Source: Lachnospiraceae bacterium
Lineage (GTDB): Bacteria; Bacillota; Clostridia; Lachnospirales; Lachnospiraceae
NCBI GenBank assembly: GCA_009774245.1
Contig: VSNM01000046.1
Coordinates: 1 to 44,304, forward strand
Reading direction: 5' to 3'
Length of the DNA: 44,304 nt
How positions within the stretch are numbered: the first letter of the stretch is position 1; each line of letters begins with the position of its first letter. Both the position numbers and the translations under genes were made by a program. Under the pieces are notes generated by a model, which was not told the DNA's origin, ran no database searches, and was given only the letters and a program-made list of their open reading frames with translations. Positions 24,324 through 33,162 of the stretch are shown one piece after another.

Positions 24324-26138
24324 GTGGACGAATTTATGATTCAGTTTTTGATATGCAACATTTTGATCAGCGCTATCATCGGAATACTCCTGCCTGTCAA
24401 ACATCTGCTACGAAAAAACCTGACCAGCCGGATGCAGTATCATATCTGGTATCTGCTGCTTGGATTGCTGACTGTTCCCTTTATTCCAGCCCAGTCAGTC
24501 CGTTTCCTGCAGATTTTCACATGGTACGGGAACTTTAAAAACGCATCCTCCTTCCCCATTGGAGCTGCTGGCAGGGAAGCTGCTACCGCAAACCTGTCGG
24601 TTGCTGCCAATTGGATGAACGATATTGGCATATCAGTCAGCAGGAATACGCCTTCCACGATTGGCCTGATACTGTTTATCCTGTGGGGCATCGGAATTTT
24701 GATTATGATTATGCTGATCATAAGATCATTGCTCCGCTTTCACAACATGAAACACTCCGCGCTGCCATTGCAGAATCCTGCTGTGCGCAAGCTGTACTAT
24801 GAATGTATAGACAGAATGTGCATCAAGAAGCCAGTTCCCGTGTACAGCACGGCCTTTTTGAAATCGCCCGTGATCAGCGGATTATGGAAACCGTGCATCT
24901 ATTTGCCGATTCACCTGATTTCAGATTATAAGGAAAATTATAAGGAAAACGACATAAAGTATATGCTGATGCACGAGCTTGCTCATTATAAGCACAAAGA
25001 CGCACTGGCAAACTATTTCATGAACATCATTGGCGTCCTCTACTGGTTCAATCCGTTTGTGTGGTACGCACTGAAAGAAATGAAAAATGACAGAGAGACC
25101 GCCTGCGACACTTCCGTATTAAAACTGCTGGATGAGGACGCCTACAAAGATTATGGAAATACCCTGATTCAATTTGCGGAAAAAGTATCGCTTACCTCAT
25201 TTCCTTTTGCAGCAGGAATCAGCGGAAGTATGAAACAAATGCAAAAACGCATTTTGAACATTGCGAATTATCATCCGGTTTCTTTCCGGAAAACACTGCG
25301 CAGCGCTGTCTCGTTTACTATCATTGCCTTTTTCCTGATCGGGACTGCTCCGCTCCTGTCCATACAGGCTACGGAAAACGACTGCTGCTATTTTGATGAA
25401 GCGAACCGCAATATCACATATATTGACTTAAATGATATGTTTGAGGGATATCACGGCAGTTTTGTATTATATGATGCAGCCGGTGATTCCTGGCAGATCT
25501 ATCATAAAGAGTATGCCACCGCACGTATTTCCCCTGCCTCAACCTTTAAGATATACAGTGCCTTGTTCGGTCTGGAATCCGGAATGATATCACCTGAACA
25601 ATCACTGATTCCCTGGGACGGGCAGCATTACACATATGACTCATGGAACGCTGACCAGACCTTAGAATCCGCCATGCAAAATTCTGTCACATGGTATTTT
25701 CAGGCGCTTGACCGGCAGACCGGCCTGTCCGCCATAAAAGAGTATATTCAAAAGATCGGCTATGGCAGCCAGACCGTTGAGGGCGACATATCCTCTTACT
25801 GGATCAATTCGTCCCTGAAAATATCGCCGGTTGAGCAGGTCGAACTGCTGGAAAAATTCTATTACAACCGGTTCGGATTTGCAGAGGAAAATATCGAGGC
25901 TGTCAAGTCTTCCATCCGTCTCTATTCTACGGAGGAGGGTACTCTCTCCGGAAAGACAGGCACAAAAGAAGTAAATGGGCTCAATACTTCCGGCTGGTTC
26001 ATCGGATATGTGGAAAAAGACAACCGCACCTATTTCTTTGCCACGAATATCCAAAGCGAGAACCTGGCCTCCGGCTCTGTTGCCACAGAGCTTACTTTTT
26101 CTATCCTCTCTGATCTGAACTTATGGGATATCGGTTAG
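24324..26138 (+). CDS. blaR1: BlaR1-type sensor: M56 metalloprotease plus penicillin-sensing domain
   Basis: 604 residues from GTG 24324, chosen because AGGGGGA lies 6 nt upstream; the longer frame overlaps blaI. Membrane helices in the first 140 residues and near 350 surround a cytosolic zinc protease with HELAH at 217-221 (M56). The C-terminal external domain (about 375-604) resembles class D beta-lactamase: S406-TFK as the acylated serine motif, SVT at 454, and KTGT from Lys544. Beta-lactam acylation would signal through the protease to cleave BlaI. The stop overlaps the convergent metallophosphoesterase gene by 18 nt. Confidence 0.9.
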   Translation: MDEFMIQFLICNILISAIIGILLPVKHLLRKNLTSRMQYHIWYLLLGLLTVPFIPAQSVRFLQIFTWYGNFKNASSFPIGAAGREAATANLSVAANWMNDIGISVSRNTPSTIGLILFILWGIGILIMIMLIIRSLLRFHNMKHSALPLQNPAVRKLYYECIDRMCIKKPVPVYSTAFLKSPVISGLWKPCIYLPIHLISDYKENYKENDIKYMLMHELAHYKHKDALANYFMNIIGVLYWFNPFVWYALKEMKNDRETACDTSVLKLLDEDAYKDYGNTLIQFAEKVSLTSFPFAAGISGSMKQMQKRILNIANYHPVSFRKTLRSAVSFTIIAFFLIGTAPLLSIQATENDCCYFDEANRNITYIDLNDMFEGYHGSFVLYDAAGDSWQIYHKEYATARISPASTFKIYSALFGLESGMISPEQSLIPWDGQHYTYDSWNADQTLESAMQNSVTWYFQALDRQTGLSAIKEYIQKIGYGSQTVEGDISSYWINSSLKISPVEQVELLEKFYYNRFGFAEENIEAVKSSIRLYSTEEGTLSGKTGTKEVNGLNTSGWFIGYVEKDNRTYFFATNIQSENLASGSVATELTFSILSDLNLWDIG

Positions 26139-26969
26139 ACTGACCTCGATAATCTCCGGAATATTGCCAAACCGAAACGGATACTGCGTCAGTCCAATGC
26201 CGCTGCTGACGTACATCTGAGTACAGGCATCCGCGCCGATATCCCGCATGTCATAAAATCCCTTTACATACTGACCAGCACCATTTGGAAGCAGTCTTTT
26301 TGTGACATACGGCACAAATATCTGCCCTCCGTGCGTATGCCCTGATAATATTAAATTCTCGCCGGAACCATCTATCATTTTTGATATGATGGGTTCGTGC
26401 GTTACCACGAGATGAAAACGCTCGCTTTGAATATGATAAAACTCCTCTTCTGTCTGCCCCAGCAGGTAATCATCATATCCAATGATTTCCATATTATATT
26501 TTTCAAGAAAGACAGTTTCGTCATCCAGCACATGAAATCCGCAGTCATTCATGAAATCTTTATAGATGCGAACCGCCCCGCCGCCGTAATCATGATTCCC
26601 AAATACCGCGTACTTTCCATCCTTCGCCTCTATCCTGCTTAATCCCTCCTGCAGATATTCCATATCCAATATCTCTCTGTCGCGCGCATAATTGTCAAGC
26701 AGATCGCCGCCGAAAATGACAAGATCGGCCTCACACCCATTGATCATCTCCACAATTCTCTCGATGTGTTCTTCGTCATAAAGCTCTCCGAAATGTGTGT
26801 CTGAAAAAAACACCACCCTGCAATTCTTTATATCCATGTCTGTTTCGACTGTAATCTTCCTGACAACCAGCCTTTCAGGTTCCATGTATCGGGAATAAAG
26901 CACAATAGAAACCATCAATACCATCAATATCACGATTGCCACAACGGCATATTTTATCTTTTTCTTCAT
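26121..26969 (-). CDS. Membrane-anchored metallophosphoesterase (YkuE/YaeI-like)
   Basis: 282 residues from ATG 26969; a longer frame would need a TTG start. One N-terminal membrane helix (about 5-26). Calcineurin-like metal-binding motifs are complete: Asp57-x-His59, GGD with Asp89, GNHD with Asn125-His126, His191 in VVTHEP, and GHTHGGQ with His211 and His213. Members cleave phosphate esters of lipids and nucleotides at the membrane. The promoter carries a BlaI-type operator, which suggests a link to cell-wall stress. The exact substrate is unknown. Confidence 0.85.
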   Translation of the reverse strand: MKKKIKYAVVAIVILMVLMVSIVLYSRYMEPERLVVRKITVETDMDIKNCRVVFFSDTHFGELYDEEHIERIVEMINGCEADLVIFGGDLLDNYARDREILDMEYLQEGLSRIEAKDGKYAVFGNHDYGGGAVRIYKDFMNDCGFHVLDDETVFLEKYNMEIIGYDDYLLGQTEEEFYHIQSERFHLVVTHEPIISKMIDGSGENLILSGHTHGGQIFVPYVTKRLLPNGAGQYVKGFYDMRDIGADACTQMYVSSGIGLTQYPFRFGNIPEIIEVSLTDIP

Positions 26970-27030
26970 AAAACACTCTTTCTCACTTACTGGCGCCAAA
27001 AAATCTGTTTATGTATCTACACAACAACAT

Positions 27031-27061
27031 AAATATTACACTAGTAAGATTTGTGTGTCAA
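27031..27061 (-). promoter_or_regulatory. Metallophosphoesterase promoter with BlaI-type operator
   Basis: Minus strand: TTGACA (27061-27056), 17-bp spacer, TAATAT (27038-27033). The palindrome AAATATTAC-ACTA-GTAAGATTT (plus-strand reading, 27031-27052) lies between and over these boxes. Its right half GTAAGATTT matches the B. licheniformis BlaI operator as I remember it. Confidence 0.7.
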
Positions 27062-27102
27062 GCATTTTCACAAAATAACGGAACAATCAGTTACAGTTCA
27101 GC

Positions 27103-27267
27103 CTAGTACAGCGTTGCATTAATTTCGAAGTAATAGGTACCTGAATTTTGTGTCAGGACAAGGCGGAGGAAGGAGGCAATGCGGTGGCATTGTTGACTGA
27201 CGACAACGCAGTACTGGCGCAAAAGGCAGGTACCTATTACTCGATTATTAATGCAATGCTGTACTAG
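27103..27267. mobile_element. MITE-like imperfect palindrome
   Basis: Terminal inverted repeats of 41 bp (27103-27143 and 27227-27267; both start CTAGTACAGC and end with AATAGGTACCTG) with a few mismatches. The inner 83 bp continue the palindrome (TTTTGTGTCAG against CTGGCGCAAAA) and hold a smaller hairpin (CAATGC/GCATTG). There is no coding frame. This is the build of a non-autonomous miniature transposable element; the source transposase is not in the window. Confidence 0.6.
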
Positions 27268-27308
27268 GACTTTGCACTACGCTGCAAAGTCCGTAAGAAC
27301 GCGTAGTG
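27267..27308 (+). other. Perfect hairpin with downstream complement to its loop
   Basis: Stem GGACTTTGCA (27267-27276) / TGCAAAGTCC (27283-27292), loop CTACGC. The loop region CACTACGC (27275-27282) is fully complementary to GCGTAGTG (27301-27308), as in an H-type pseudoknot. It directly abuts the MITE-like element and lies 125 nt upstream of the GNAT start. Confidence 0.45.
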
Positions 27309-27432
27309 GTTGAGATGCATCAAGTCATGACAGAGATGTGATAGACATATGCATGTGAATGTGGTATTCTGTCAGAAGTACAAACCGATATTTTGTGTAC
27401 GTCAATGTAAAAAGTATGGAGGAAGATCATTT

Positions 27433-28203
27433 ATGAATACGGAAGATATATTACACGTTGCGATGGAACAGTCAGCCGAGGACATCAACTGTCACATGGG
27501 AGACTTTATGAAAAGCGAAAATGTAGTCGTTCCATTCCGGCTCGGAAAAAACGCAAGAAAATATCTCAAAGAGCCCATCATAGCAGATTTTGTTTCTTAT
27601 GGGAATAATGTGGTCGCGTCGGTCTCGGAAGATGTCAGGAATATTGTAACCGAATATGTAAACAAATATACCTTCTACCACCTCTTTGAGACGCCGAATA
27701 TGCACTGGCTGGATGACAGGCTGGACAGTTATGGATACCGAATTTGTTTTATGGCGGAGTATTATCTGCCTGATCTCAATAAGCTCCGCCCACTCTCCTG
27801 CGATTATGAGCTGCGGATTCTTGGACCACAGGATTTTCAAAACCTGTATCTGCCGGAGTGGAGCAATGCCCTGTGCAAAGACAGACGGCAGTTGGATGTG
27901 CTCGGCGTCGGAGCTTATGAGGGCGGAAAGCTGGTCGGGCTCGCGGGCTGCTCGGCCGACTGCGAGGAGATGTGGCAGATCGGGGTGGATGTGCTGCCAG
28001 AGTACCGCAGGAGAGGAATTGCCTGCGCACTCACCAGCCGGCTGGCCCATGAGATTCTCGAGCGCAAAAAGGTTCCATTTTACTGTTCCGCATGGTCAAA
28101 TATCCGCTCCATGAGAAATGCCATAAAGAGCGGCTTTCTCCCCGCCTGGGTGGAGATGACTGTCAAACCCGACACAGTTGTCAGTAAAATAAATGAACCT
28201 TAA
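27433..28203 (+). CDS. GNAT-family N-acetyltransferase
   Basis: 256 residues from ATG 27433 (GGAGG 10 nt upstream; the longer frame to 27349 has none). The N-terminal half is not recognised. The C-terminal half (about 125-245) is GNAT-like: GAYEGGKLVGLAGCSADCEEMWQI, then the acetyl-CoA loop VLPEYRRRGIACAL, and YCSAWSNIRSMRNAIKSGF. The acceptor is unknown. Its stop lies 3 nt from that of the convergent heparinase-like gene. Confidence 0.8.
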   Translation: MNTEDILHVAMEQSAEDINCHMGDFMKSENVVVPFRLGKNARKYLKEPIIADFVSYGNNVVASVSEDVRNIVTEYVNKYTFYHLFETPNMHWLDDRLDSYGYRICFMAEYYLPDLNKLRPLSCDYELRILGPQDFQNLYLPEWSNALCKDRRQLDVLGVGAYEGGKLVGLAGCSADCEEMWQIGVDVLPEYRRRGIACALTSRLAHEILERKKVPFYCSAWSNIRSMRNAIKSGFLPAWVEMTVKPDTVVSKINEP

Positions 28204-28206
28204 TGT

Positions 28207-29967
28207 CTAAGAAAAACGAAACAACATATGACTTTGGATCTCACGCATCCCTTTGACCGGAAGATCCCACTGTATCAGATACACGGTCGTTTTCGTGCCA
28301 TCATGCAGGGAATGCTCTTTCGAAAGAATCTGTATCTGCTGCGGGGAGCGCCATGCCGCCTCGTCCGTAATCATACAAAGCCCCTGTGTCCCCCTGATCA
28401 GGACATGCAGCCTGTCACTGTCCTGTACCACTTCCGGTTGAAACGGGGTGATCAGGTTTTCTGTAATTTTGGTTGTCTGTCCGGAGGGAATAAAACAGTC
28501 CGTGACAGACAATGCCATTCCCAAATGTTCCCCACAGGTCCGCTCCTTTGCGATCACGCGCGTCACCCTGTCAATGCAGCCTTCAGGATAGGCTCCCGCA
28601 AAGGAAATGGTCAGCGTCTCCTTTTCCTCGTCCCATACAAACGCATCAGCCTGACTGGTCTTTCCCGGACACTGTTCGCAGTCATTGATCAGCGGAACGG
28701 AATGTCCCAGCGAGCGGTTGCACAAAATCTGATAACGATTTTCGTTAAAATAGTCTTTCGTGTACTCGCCTGCTCCCAAATCCGTCAGCAGCAATTCCCC
28801 CTGGTAAGCACACAAAAAATGTCCCACATCATTGTGATTATGATTTTCATCATTGTGTCCGCCTTTTGCGGCAAAGCCGTTGCCATTTTGGTCCTTGCAG
28901 ATCATCCACTGGGCACAGGGCAGCAGATCACAGGAGGCGCTGTCTGCCCTTGTATTTTCATGACCTCCAAAGTCAATCAGCCAGCGGATTGTTCGCTCAT
29001 TCATGAGCCAGCGACAACAGGAATCCTCCTCAAATGTCCTCGCCGATGCATAATCAGGCGTCCTCGTATCTGGAAAACAATGCACCAGGTATGCCGTCAG
29101 TCCGGGTAGAAAATGCTCATGGCAGTCTGCGTCAGAAAAGCTTAGGGATACACCATGTCCAAAATAACATTTTTCCTGAAAGGCAGCAATTTTTTCACAT
29201 TTGGGCTGATTCATCAGATTGACAGCGCCACCTGTCTCCTGATACAAAAGCTCCGCAAATGCAGTGAAATAACTCATTCCATAGGAAAAATAGCCGAGTC
29301 CTTCCGTGCATGTCCCATCCGCTTCCATACCATCCAGATAGCATGTGAGTGCATCACATACCCGCTTCATGCAGGGCTCTTTCCACTCTGCGGGGAGCCT
29401 GCCCATCCTGTCCATCATGATAGCCGCCATACCTATGGAACCGGCACAGACGGCAGACCAGTTGCACCGGTCAGTCTCCCACCAGCTGTATGGGAATGTT
29501 GAGGTACAGAAGGGCGCAAGCACCCTGTCCATGATTTCCTGCTGTGCGAGCGCGACAGTCGACGCAGGCAGACGGTCTTTGGCAATCATGAGGATTTCCG
29601 CCAATGCCTGCGCTGTCTCTGCCGCAAACAGATCGATCGTCCTTTCATCCAAATGCGCAAAATCCACATGCGCGGGAAGCGCCCAGAACCGCTCCCTGCT
29701 ACAAATAGAAACAATGATTTTGTCGAGAGCCTCGAGATCTTCTTCCTTTTTCCCAAACTCATATAAGATTCCAAATACCGTCAGATATTTTCTGCGTGCG
29801 AAGTACGCGTTTTCATACATCAGACGGTTGCCCGTCTTTTCAAACAGATAAAAATCTTCCTCCGTCAACGCGGGCGGCTCCTGATTTCTGAGATCATTCC
29901 CTGCCTGAGAGACTGCATTCCAGAATTTCTGAAGATAACGCTTCTCCTGCTCCTTCAACTTGGCCAT
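28207..29967 (-). CDS. Heparinase II/III-like protein
   Basis: 586 residues from ATG 29967 (AAGGGG 10 nt upstream); ATG 29988 is possible but lacks a site. The first 350 residues look like an alpha/alpha toroid; the C-terminal beta part has the family signature region GGHNDENHNHNDVGHFL and LLLTDLGAGEYTKDYF. Such polysaccharide lyases split uronic-acid sugars by beta-elimination. No signal peptide is seen, so it probably acts on imported oligosaccharides in the cytosol. No sugar transporter lies beside it. Confidence 0.75.
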   Translation of the reverse strand: MAKLKEQEKRYLQKFWNAVSQAGNDLRNQEPPALTEEDFYLFEKTGNRLMYENAYFARRKYLTVFGILYEFGKKEEDLEALDKIIVSICSRERFWALPAHVDFAHLDERTIDLFAAETAQALAEILMIAKDRLPASTVALAQQEIMDRVLAPFCTSTFPYSWWETDRCNWSAVCAGSIGMAAIMMDRMGRLPAEWKEPCMKRVCDALTCYLDGMEADGTCTEGLGYFSYGMSYFTAFAELLYQETGGAVNLMNQPKCEKIAAFQEKCYFGHGVSLSFSDADCHEHFLPGLTAYLVHCFPDTRTPDYASARTFEEDSCCRWLMNERTIRWLIDFGGHENTRADSASCDLLPCAQWMICKDQNGNGFAAKGGHNDENHNHNDVGHFLCAYQGELLLTDLGAGEYTKDYFNENRYQILCNRSLGHSVPLINDCEQCPGKTSQADAFVWDEEKETLTISFAGAYPEGCIDRVTRVIAKERTCGEHLGMALSVTDCFIPSGQTTKITENLITPFQPEVVQDSDRLHVLIRGTQGLCMITDEAAWRSPQQIQILSKEHSLHDGTKTTVYLIQWDLPVKGMREIQSHMLFRFS

Positions 29968-30046
29968 TTTCTTATTTCCCCTTTCCATCCCGATTCATTA
30001 TCTGGTTCTGTTATCCTCTCAATTATATCCGATAACATGGAAAGAT

Positions 30047-30230
30047 TCAATCGCATAGACCAGGAAACTTTTTAATCGGTTCATATTGTTTTTTCAATAT
30101 ATGTACTACCCTGTTTACATCCCCCGGCTCCACAATAATATCATAGCGGCTGGGAATGCTGCCAAAGGTCACTGTTTTATCCACTCCGAGCATATCCTTT
30201 AAATATTGTACATAAAAAGCAGGTGCTCCA
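30047..30230 (-). pseudogene. 3' fragment of an unrecognised gene
   Basis: An open stretch right after an in-frame TAA reads YGAPAFYVQYLKDMLGVDKT, then VTFGSIPSRYDIIVEPGDV and VVHILKKQYEPIKKFPG before a TGA. The first possible ATG is internal, with no ribosome site. It reads as real protein but has no start or identifiable family. Remnant of a truncated gene. Confidence 0.45.
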
Positions 30231-30284
30231 TATTATTTTTTTGGAAAATCCCCCAAGTAAAGTTACACTATCTTAGTTGGCTTA

Positions 30285-30701
30285 TTAGATAATTCCGGAT
30301 TTTGTCAATTGTTTACGCTCTTTCCCACCATCAAAATATAGGATAATCTGCTCGTCAAACTGTTCCTCCCCGGACAGGAGCACTTCCACATAATCCTCGT
30401 GCCATGTAACTTTCCACGAACTGCCGCGTATGCTTTTGCCGTCATCTTACAGTTCAAAGCCTGTTTTTGATATTTTGCTTTTGCCAGCATTCAGAACCAG
30501 CCTGCCTGTGGCAGAACCAAATGGAAAATCCGCCTCCCCGACAGCCTGCAAAACCAGTTCATAAGCTCCATCGGGTGAAACAGATGTATCAATGGTTGTT
30601 ATTCTGTACTCTGACACATACACGATACTTCCCCCAAAAATGGCGACTATGGCAAAAACAGCAGCTATGACACCCAGGACGGTCTTTCCTAATATTTTCA
30701 T
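30285..30701 (-). pseudogene. DUF5412-like membrane protein with an in-frame stop
   Basis: Starts ATG 30701 (GGAGG upstream), 21 nt after the stop of the duplicated lipoprotein gene, so they share an operon. A membrane helix (about 5-27) is followed by SEYRITTIDTSVSPDGAYEL, a pattern like DUF5412. TAA at 30447-30449 ends the ORF at 84 codons, but the same frame continues without a gap for 53 more codons (DDGKSIRGSSWKVTWHEDYV, then ILYFDGG) to a TAA at 30285. This is one nonsense mutation, or the site of suppression or sequencing error. Confidence 0.6.
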
Positions 30702-30722
30702 TGCTCCATATCCTCCCAATAC

Positions 30723-32990
30723 TTATCGCAATACCTCCGGTATTTCCAGCTCCTTTTGTTCTATTGTATTTGATAAATACCTGAATGTGCCATCCGCAAA
30801 TGGCTGTACCACGATTGTATTTGTAAAAGCACAGTCTGAATTGTAATCCGGCCACACTCCGTCCACATAAAGCGTGATTGTCCCATCCTCATTCTGTCTG
30901 TAATCTACCACTTCCCCAAAAGGCGGATACGGACGCGCTGATATCATCTCGTACTCATAGCTGCCGCTGTCCTCATCATAGCCGCACTTTCCCCGAAGCT
31001 GCTCGACGGACACCGGAAAATAGGTAGTCATTATCTTTTCATATATATCGGCCGGTATGCGCCAGTTTTCTGCCTTTAAATTTTCTCCGGTATATATCCG
31101 GTATATATCCTCAAACATACAGGGCATCAGGATATCTTCTACATTGGTACTGTCCCAGTTCGTCACAAGGACATTGTAATTCACATAGCTTAACCCGTAT
31201 ACATATTTTGCCGTCAGTTCCCTGCATTGATCGGAAAGCGGTTTAATCCTCCAGTATTGGCACAGGTCAGAGTGCGGTATCGAGTCCTTATACGCATAGA
31301 TCAGATAGCCTTTGTCTGTCAGCGTCATCTCCGCCACATCACTGATGATAGTGCTCTTAATCTCCGGTGTGCCGCCCTCCTGCCAGCCGATTCCCACATA
31401 ACAGGTCTGTAGCGCGCTGTCTCTGTACAGAAACGTTATTGCTCTGATCAGACCGTCCTGACTGACATGAAATATGGTCATCTCCGCATCACGTTTTTCC
31501 TCATATGCAGCGTAAAATTCTTCAACCTTCTCATAATTTTCCATGTTGGCATCCTCTGTGACGCTGACATAGCCCGCGCTTCCAAGAAGTGCGACAACCT
31601 CCCTGCTCTGTTCTGCTGTGAACTCCCTGATATTAGAGCCGAATGATGATTCGCCTGCAAGCTCTATATCCTTATACACATCTGCGGCCTGTCTTGCTGC
31701 GGTCAGGGCCGCATTCTCCAATTCCTCCTGCTCCGCCTCAGTAAACAGACATTGCGGCTCCTGCGCTTCCTCCGTCAGACGATCGGAATGCCACCATGTA
31801 TCATAATCCTCTGCCGGTGAAAGCATCTGATTCGATACATATTGAAAGCTGTTTTCGTCAAGCGGACGAATGACCGTTTTATGCGTATACGACTTGGATG
31901 TATTTTCATTCGGATATACCGCATTGACGATCAGCGTGATTGTTCCATCCTCATTTTCTGTATAGCTCACCACCTCCGGATACGGAATATCAGAATATTC
32001 AGCCTCATAAAAGCCGCGTGGTCTGTACATATAAGCTGCGTCCTCTGACAGATATGCCGTCTCCCGCCGAAGCGCCTCTCTGTCTATGTGAAAATGTGCC
32101 ATAACGACCTTCTCAAAGACATCTTCCGGAATCTGATAAACTGTCTCGGCTCCCGCATCAAAATCTGTGCCATAGGGAAGGGACTTTCCATATACAAATG
32201 GATAAAACCGATCAAAAATATCATAAAAATCCAAATCGCCAAAATCTTTCTCATTCCAATCTGTGAGAAAAATATTGTTCTGCTCATAACCGACCAGCCG
32301 TATATATTTCCGGTTCAATTCCCTGCATCTCTCGTCCAACGGCAATACCCGCAGCGCAGCATGTTCCTGTGCGTCACTCAACGTAAGTACATAGTTTTCA
32401 TCCGAGAAATAACTCCCCTCAAAGATCAAATATCCTTCCTCTGTGTATTGCCACAGATCAGCCGGATAGCTTACCGTATCTCTGTTCTGCGGACAACCGC
32501 TGCGGTCATACTGGTAATATTCCCTGACAACCTTTACATTGCCGTCCTCTGTCTCGAAATCATATTTCTGAAATCCCAAATCCACGATCACTATGATCGT
32601 AAGTCTGTCATTTTCCCTGTCGTCCACCGCCCCGCAAAAATCCATTACCTGCTCTGCCCCTGCCATGTCAATCTGATTTTCGCTGTCGACAGCCACATAA
32701 CCATTCTCCCCGAGTCTGGCAATAATGCGCTGCTTTGTTGCGAGACTGTCCAAGGTATCTGACCTGACCGCCTCATCATAAATGTCGTGATAAACAGCCG
32801 CGATACGCTCTGCATCGGTATTATTACCTTCTTCCATGGAAGCTGCCGTGCGATCAGGCACTGTTATATCTGTATAAGATACGACCGGCGGTTTGTCGCT
32901 GCAGCCGACAGTCCCAGACACAATCATGGCGACCATCACACATAACAACAGACATGCTCTCCAAAACCTGTTTCCCTTTTCCTGCAGCAT
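30723..32990 (-). CDS. Lipoprotein made of two homologous halves
   Basis: 755 residues from ATG 32990 (GAGGAGG upstream; a longer frame to 33092 runs through the repeat element). The signal peptide ends at Cys30 (GTVGC), giving a lipid-anchored surface protein. The two halves (about 45-390 and 400-755) repeat the same blocks: YKDI or YHDI starts, a GYV-V block, a CRELN/CRELT block, a NWN/NWD block, an IP-D-YEK block, YPEVVSYTENEDGTITL against FGEVVDYRQNEDGTITL, and YVSN or YLSN ends. From memory it resembles DUF6070. No enzyme motif is seen. Its promoter has two BlaI-type operators. Confidence 0.7.
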   Translation of the reverse strand: MLQEKGNRFWRACLLLCVMVAMIVSGTVGCSDKPPVVSYTDITVPDRTAASMEEGNNTDAERIAAVYHDIYDEAVRSDTLDSLATKQRIIARLGENGYVAVDSENQIDMAGAEQVMDFCGAVDDRENDRLTIIVIVDLGFQKYDFETEDGNVKVVREYYQYDRSGCPQNRDTVSYPADLWQYTEEGYLIFEGSYFSDENYVLTLSDAQEHAALRVLPLDERCRELNRKYIRLVGYEQNNIFLTDWNEKDFGDLDFYDIFDRFYPFVYGKSLPYGTDFDAGAETVYQIPEDVFEKVVMAHFHIDREALRRETAYLSEDAAYMYRPRGFYEAEYSDIPYPEVVSYTENEDGTITLIVNAVYPNENTSKSYTHKTVIRPLDENSFQYVSNQMLSPAEDYDTWWHSDRLTEEAQEPQCLFTEAEQEELENAALTAARQAADVYKDIELAGESSFGSNIREFTAEQSREVVALLGSAGYVSVTEDANMENYEKVEEFYAAYEEKRDAEMTIFHVSQDGLIRAITFLYRDSALQTCYVGIGWQEGGTPEIKSTIISDVAEMTLTDKGYLIYAYKDSIPHSDLCQYWRIKPLSDQCRELTAKYVYGLSYVNYNVLVTNWDSTNVEDILMPCMFEDIYRIYTGENLKAENWRIPADIYEKIMTTYFPVSVEQLRGKCGYDEDSGSYEYEMISARPYPPFGEVVDYRQNEDGTITLYVDGVWPDYNSDCAFTNTIVVQPFADGTFRYLSNTIEQKELEIPEVLR

Positions 32991-33037
32991 GGTTGCTGCC
33001 TCCTCTCCCTCCTGCATAATCAACCAGCCATCAAAAC

Positions 33038-33160
33038 GGAATGATCTGCAGTTCCTTATTATATTGCGCCAGCCGAAGCCACGAAGTGGCATATTTTCTT
33101 ATGCGGCTGTGTGCATCACATTATACTGAGCGGTCAGTCTTTTCGACCGCCAGTATAATA
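33038..33160 (-). repeat. Structured element, copy C, with preceding hairpin, in the lipoprotein leader
   Basis: Minus strand: a hairpin with arms ATTATACTG/CAGTATAAT and GCGGTC/GACCGC (33160-33119), then GATGCACA (33117), outer stem AGCCG/CGGCT, loop side AAGAAAATAT, inner stem GCCAC/GTGGC, GGCGC, and a last hairpin GGAA/TTCC ending at 33038. Stems differ from copies A and B but pair in the same places. The hairpin centre ACTGA-CCGC-TCAGT also looks like a TetR-type operator. Confidence 0.55.
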
Positions 33161-33162
33161 TT

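Noticed and set aside
30723..33092. Longer lipoprotein start at 33092
   Set aside because: It would put the signal peptide inside the protein; ATG 32990 gives a proper lipoprotein signal and has a ribosome site.
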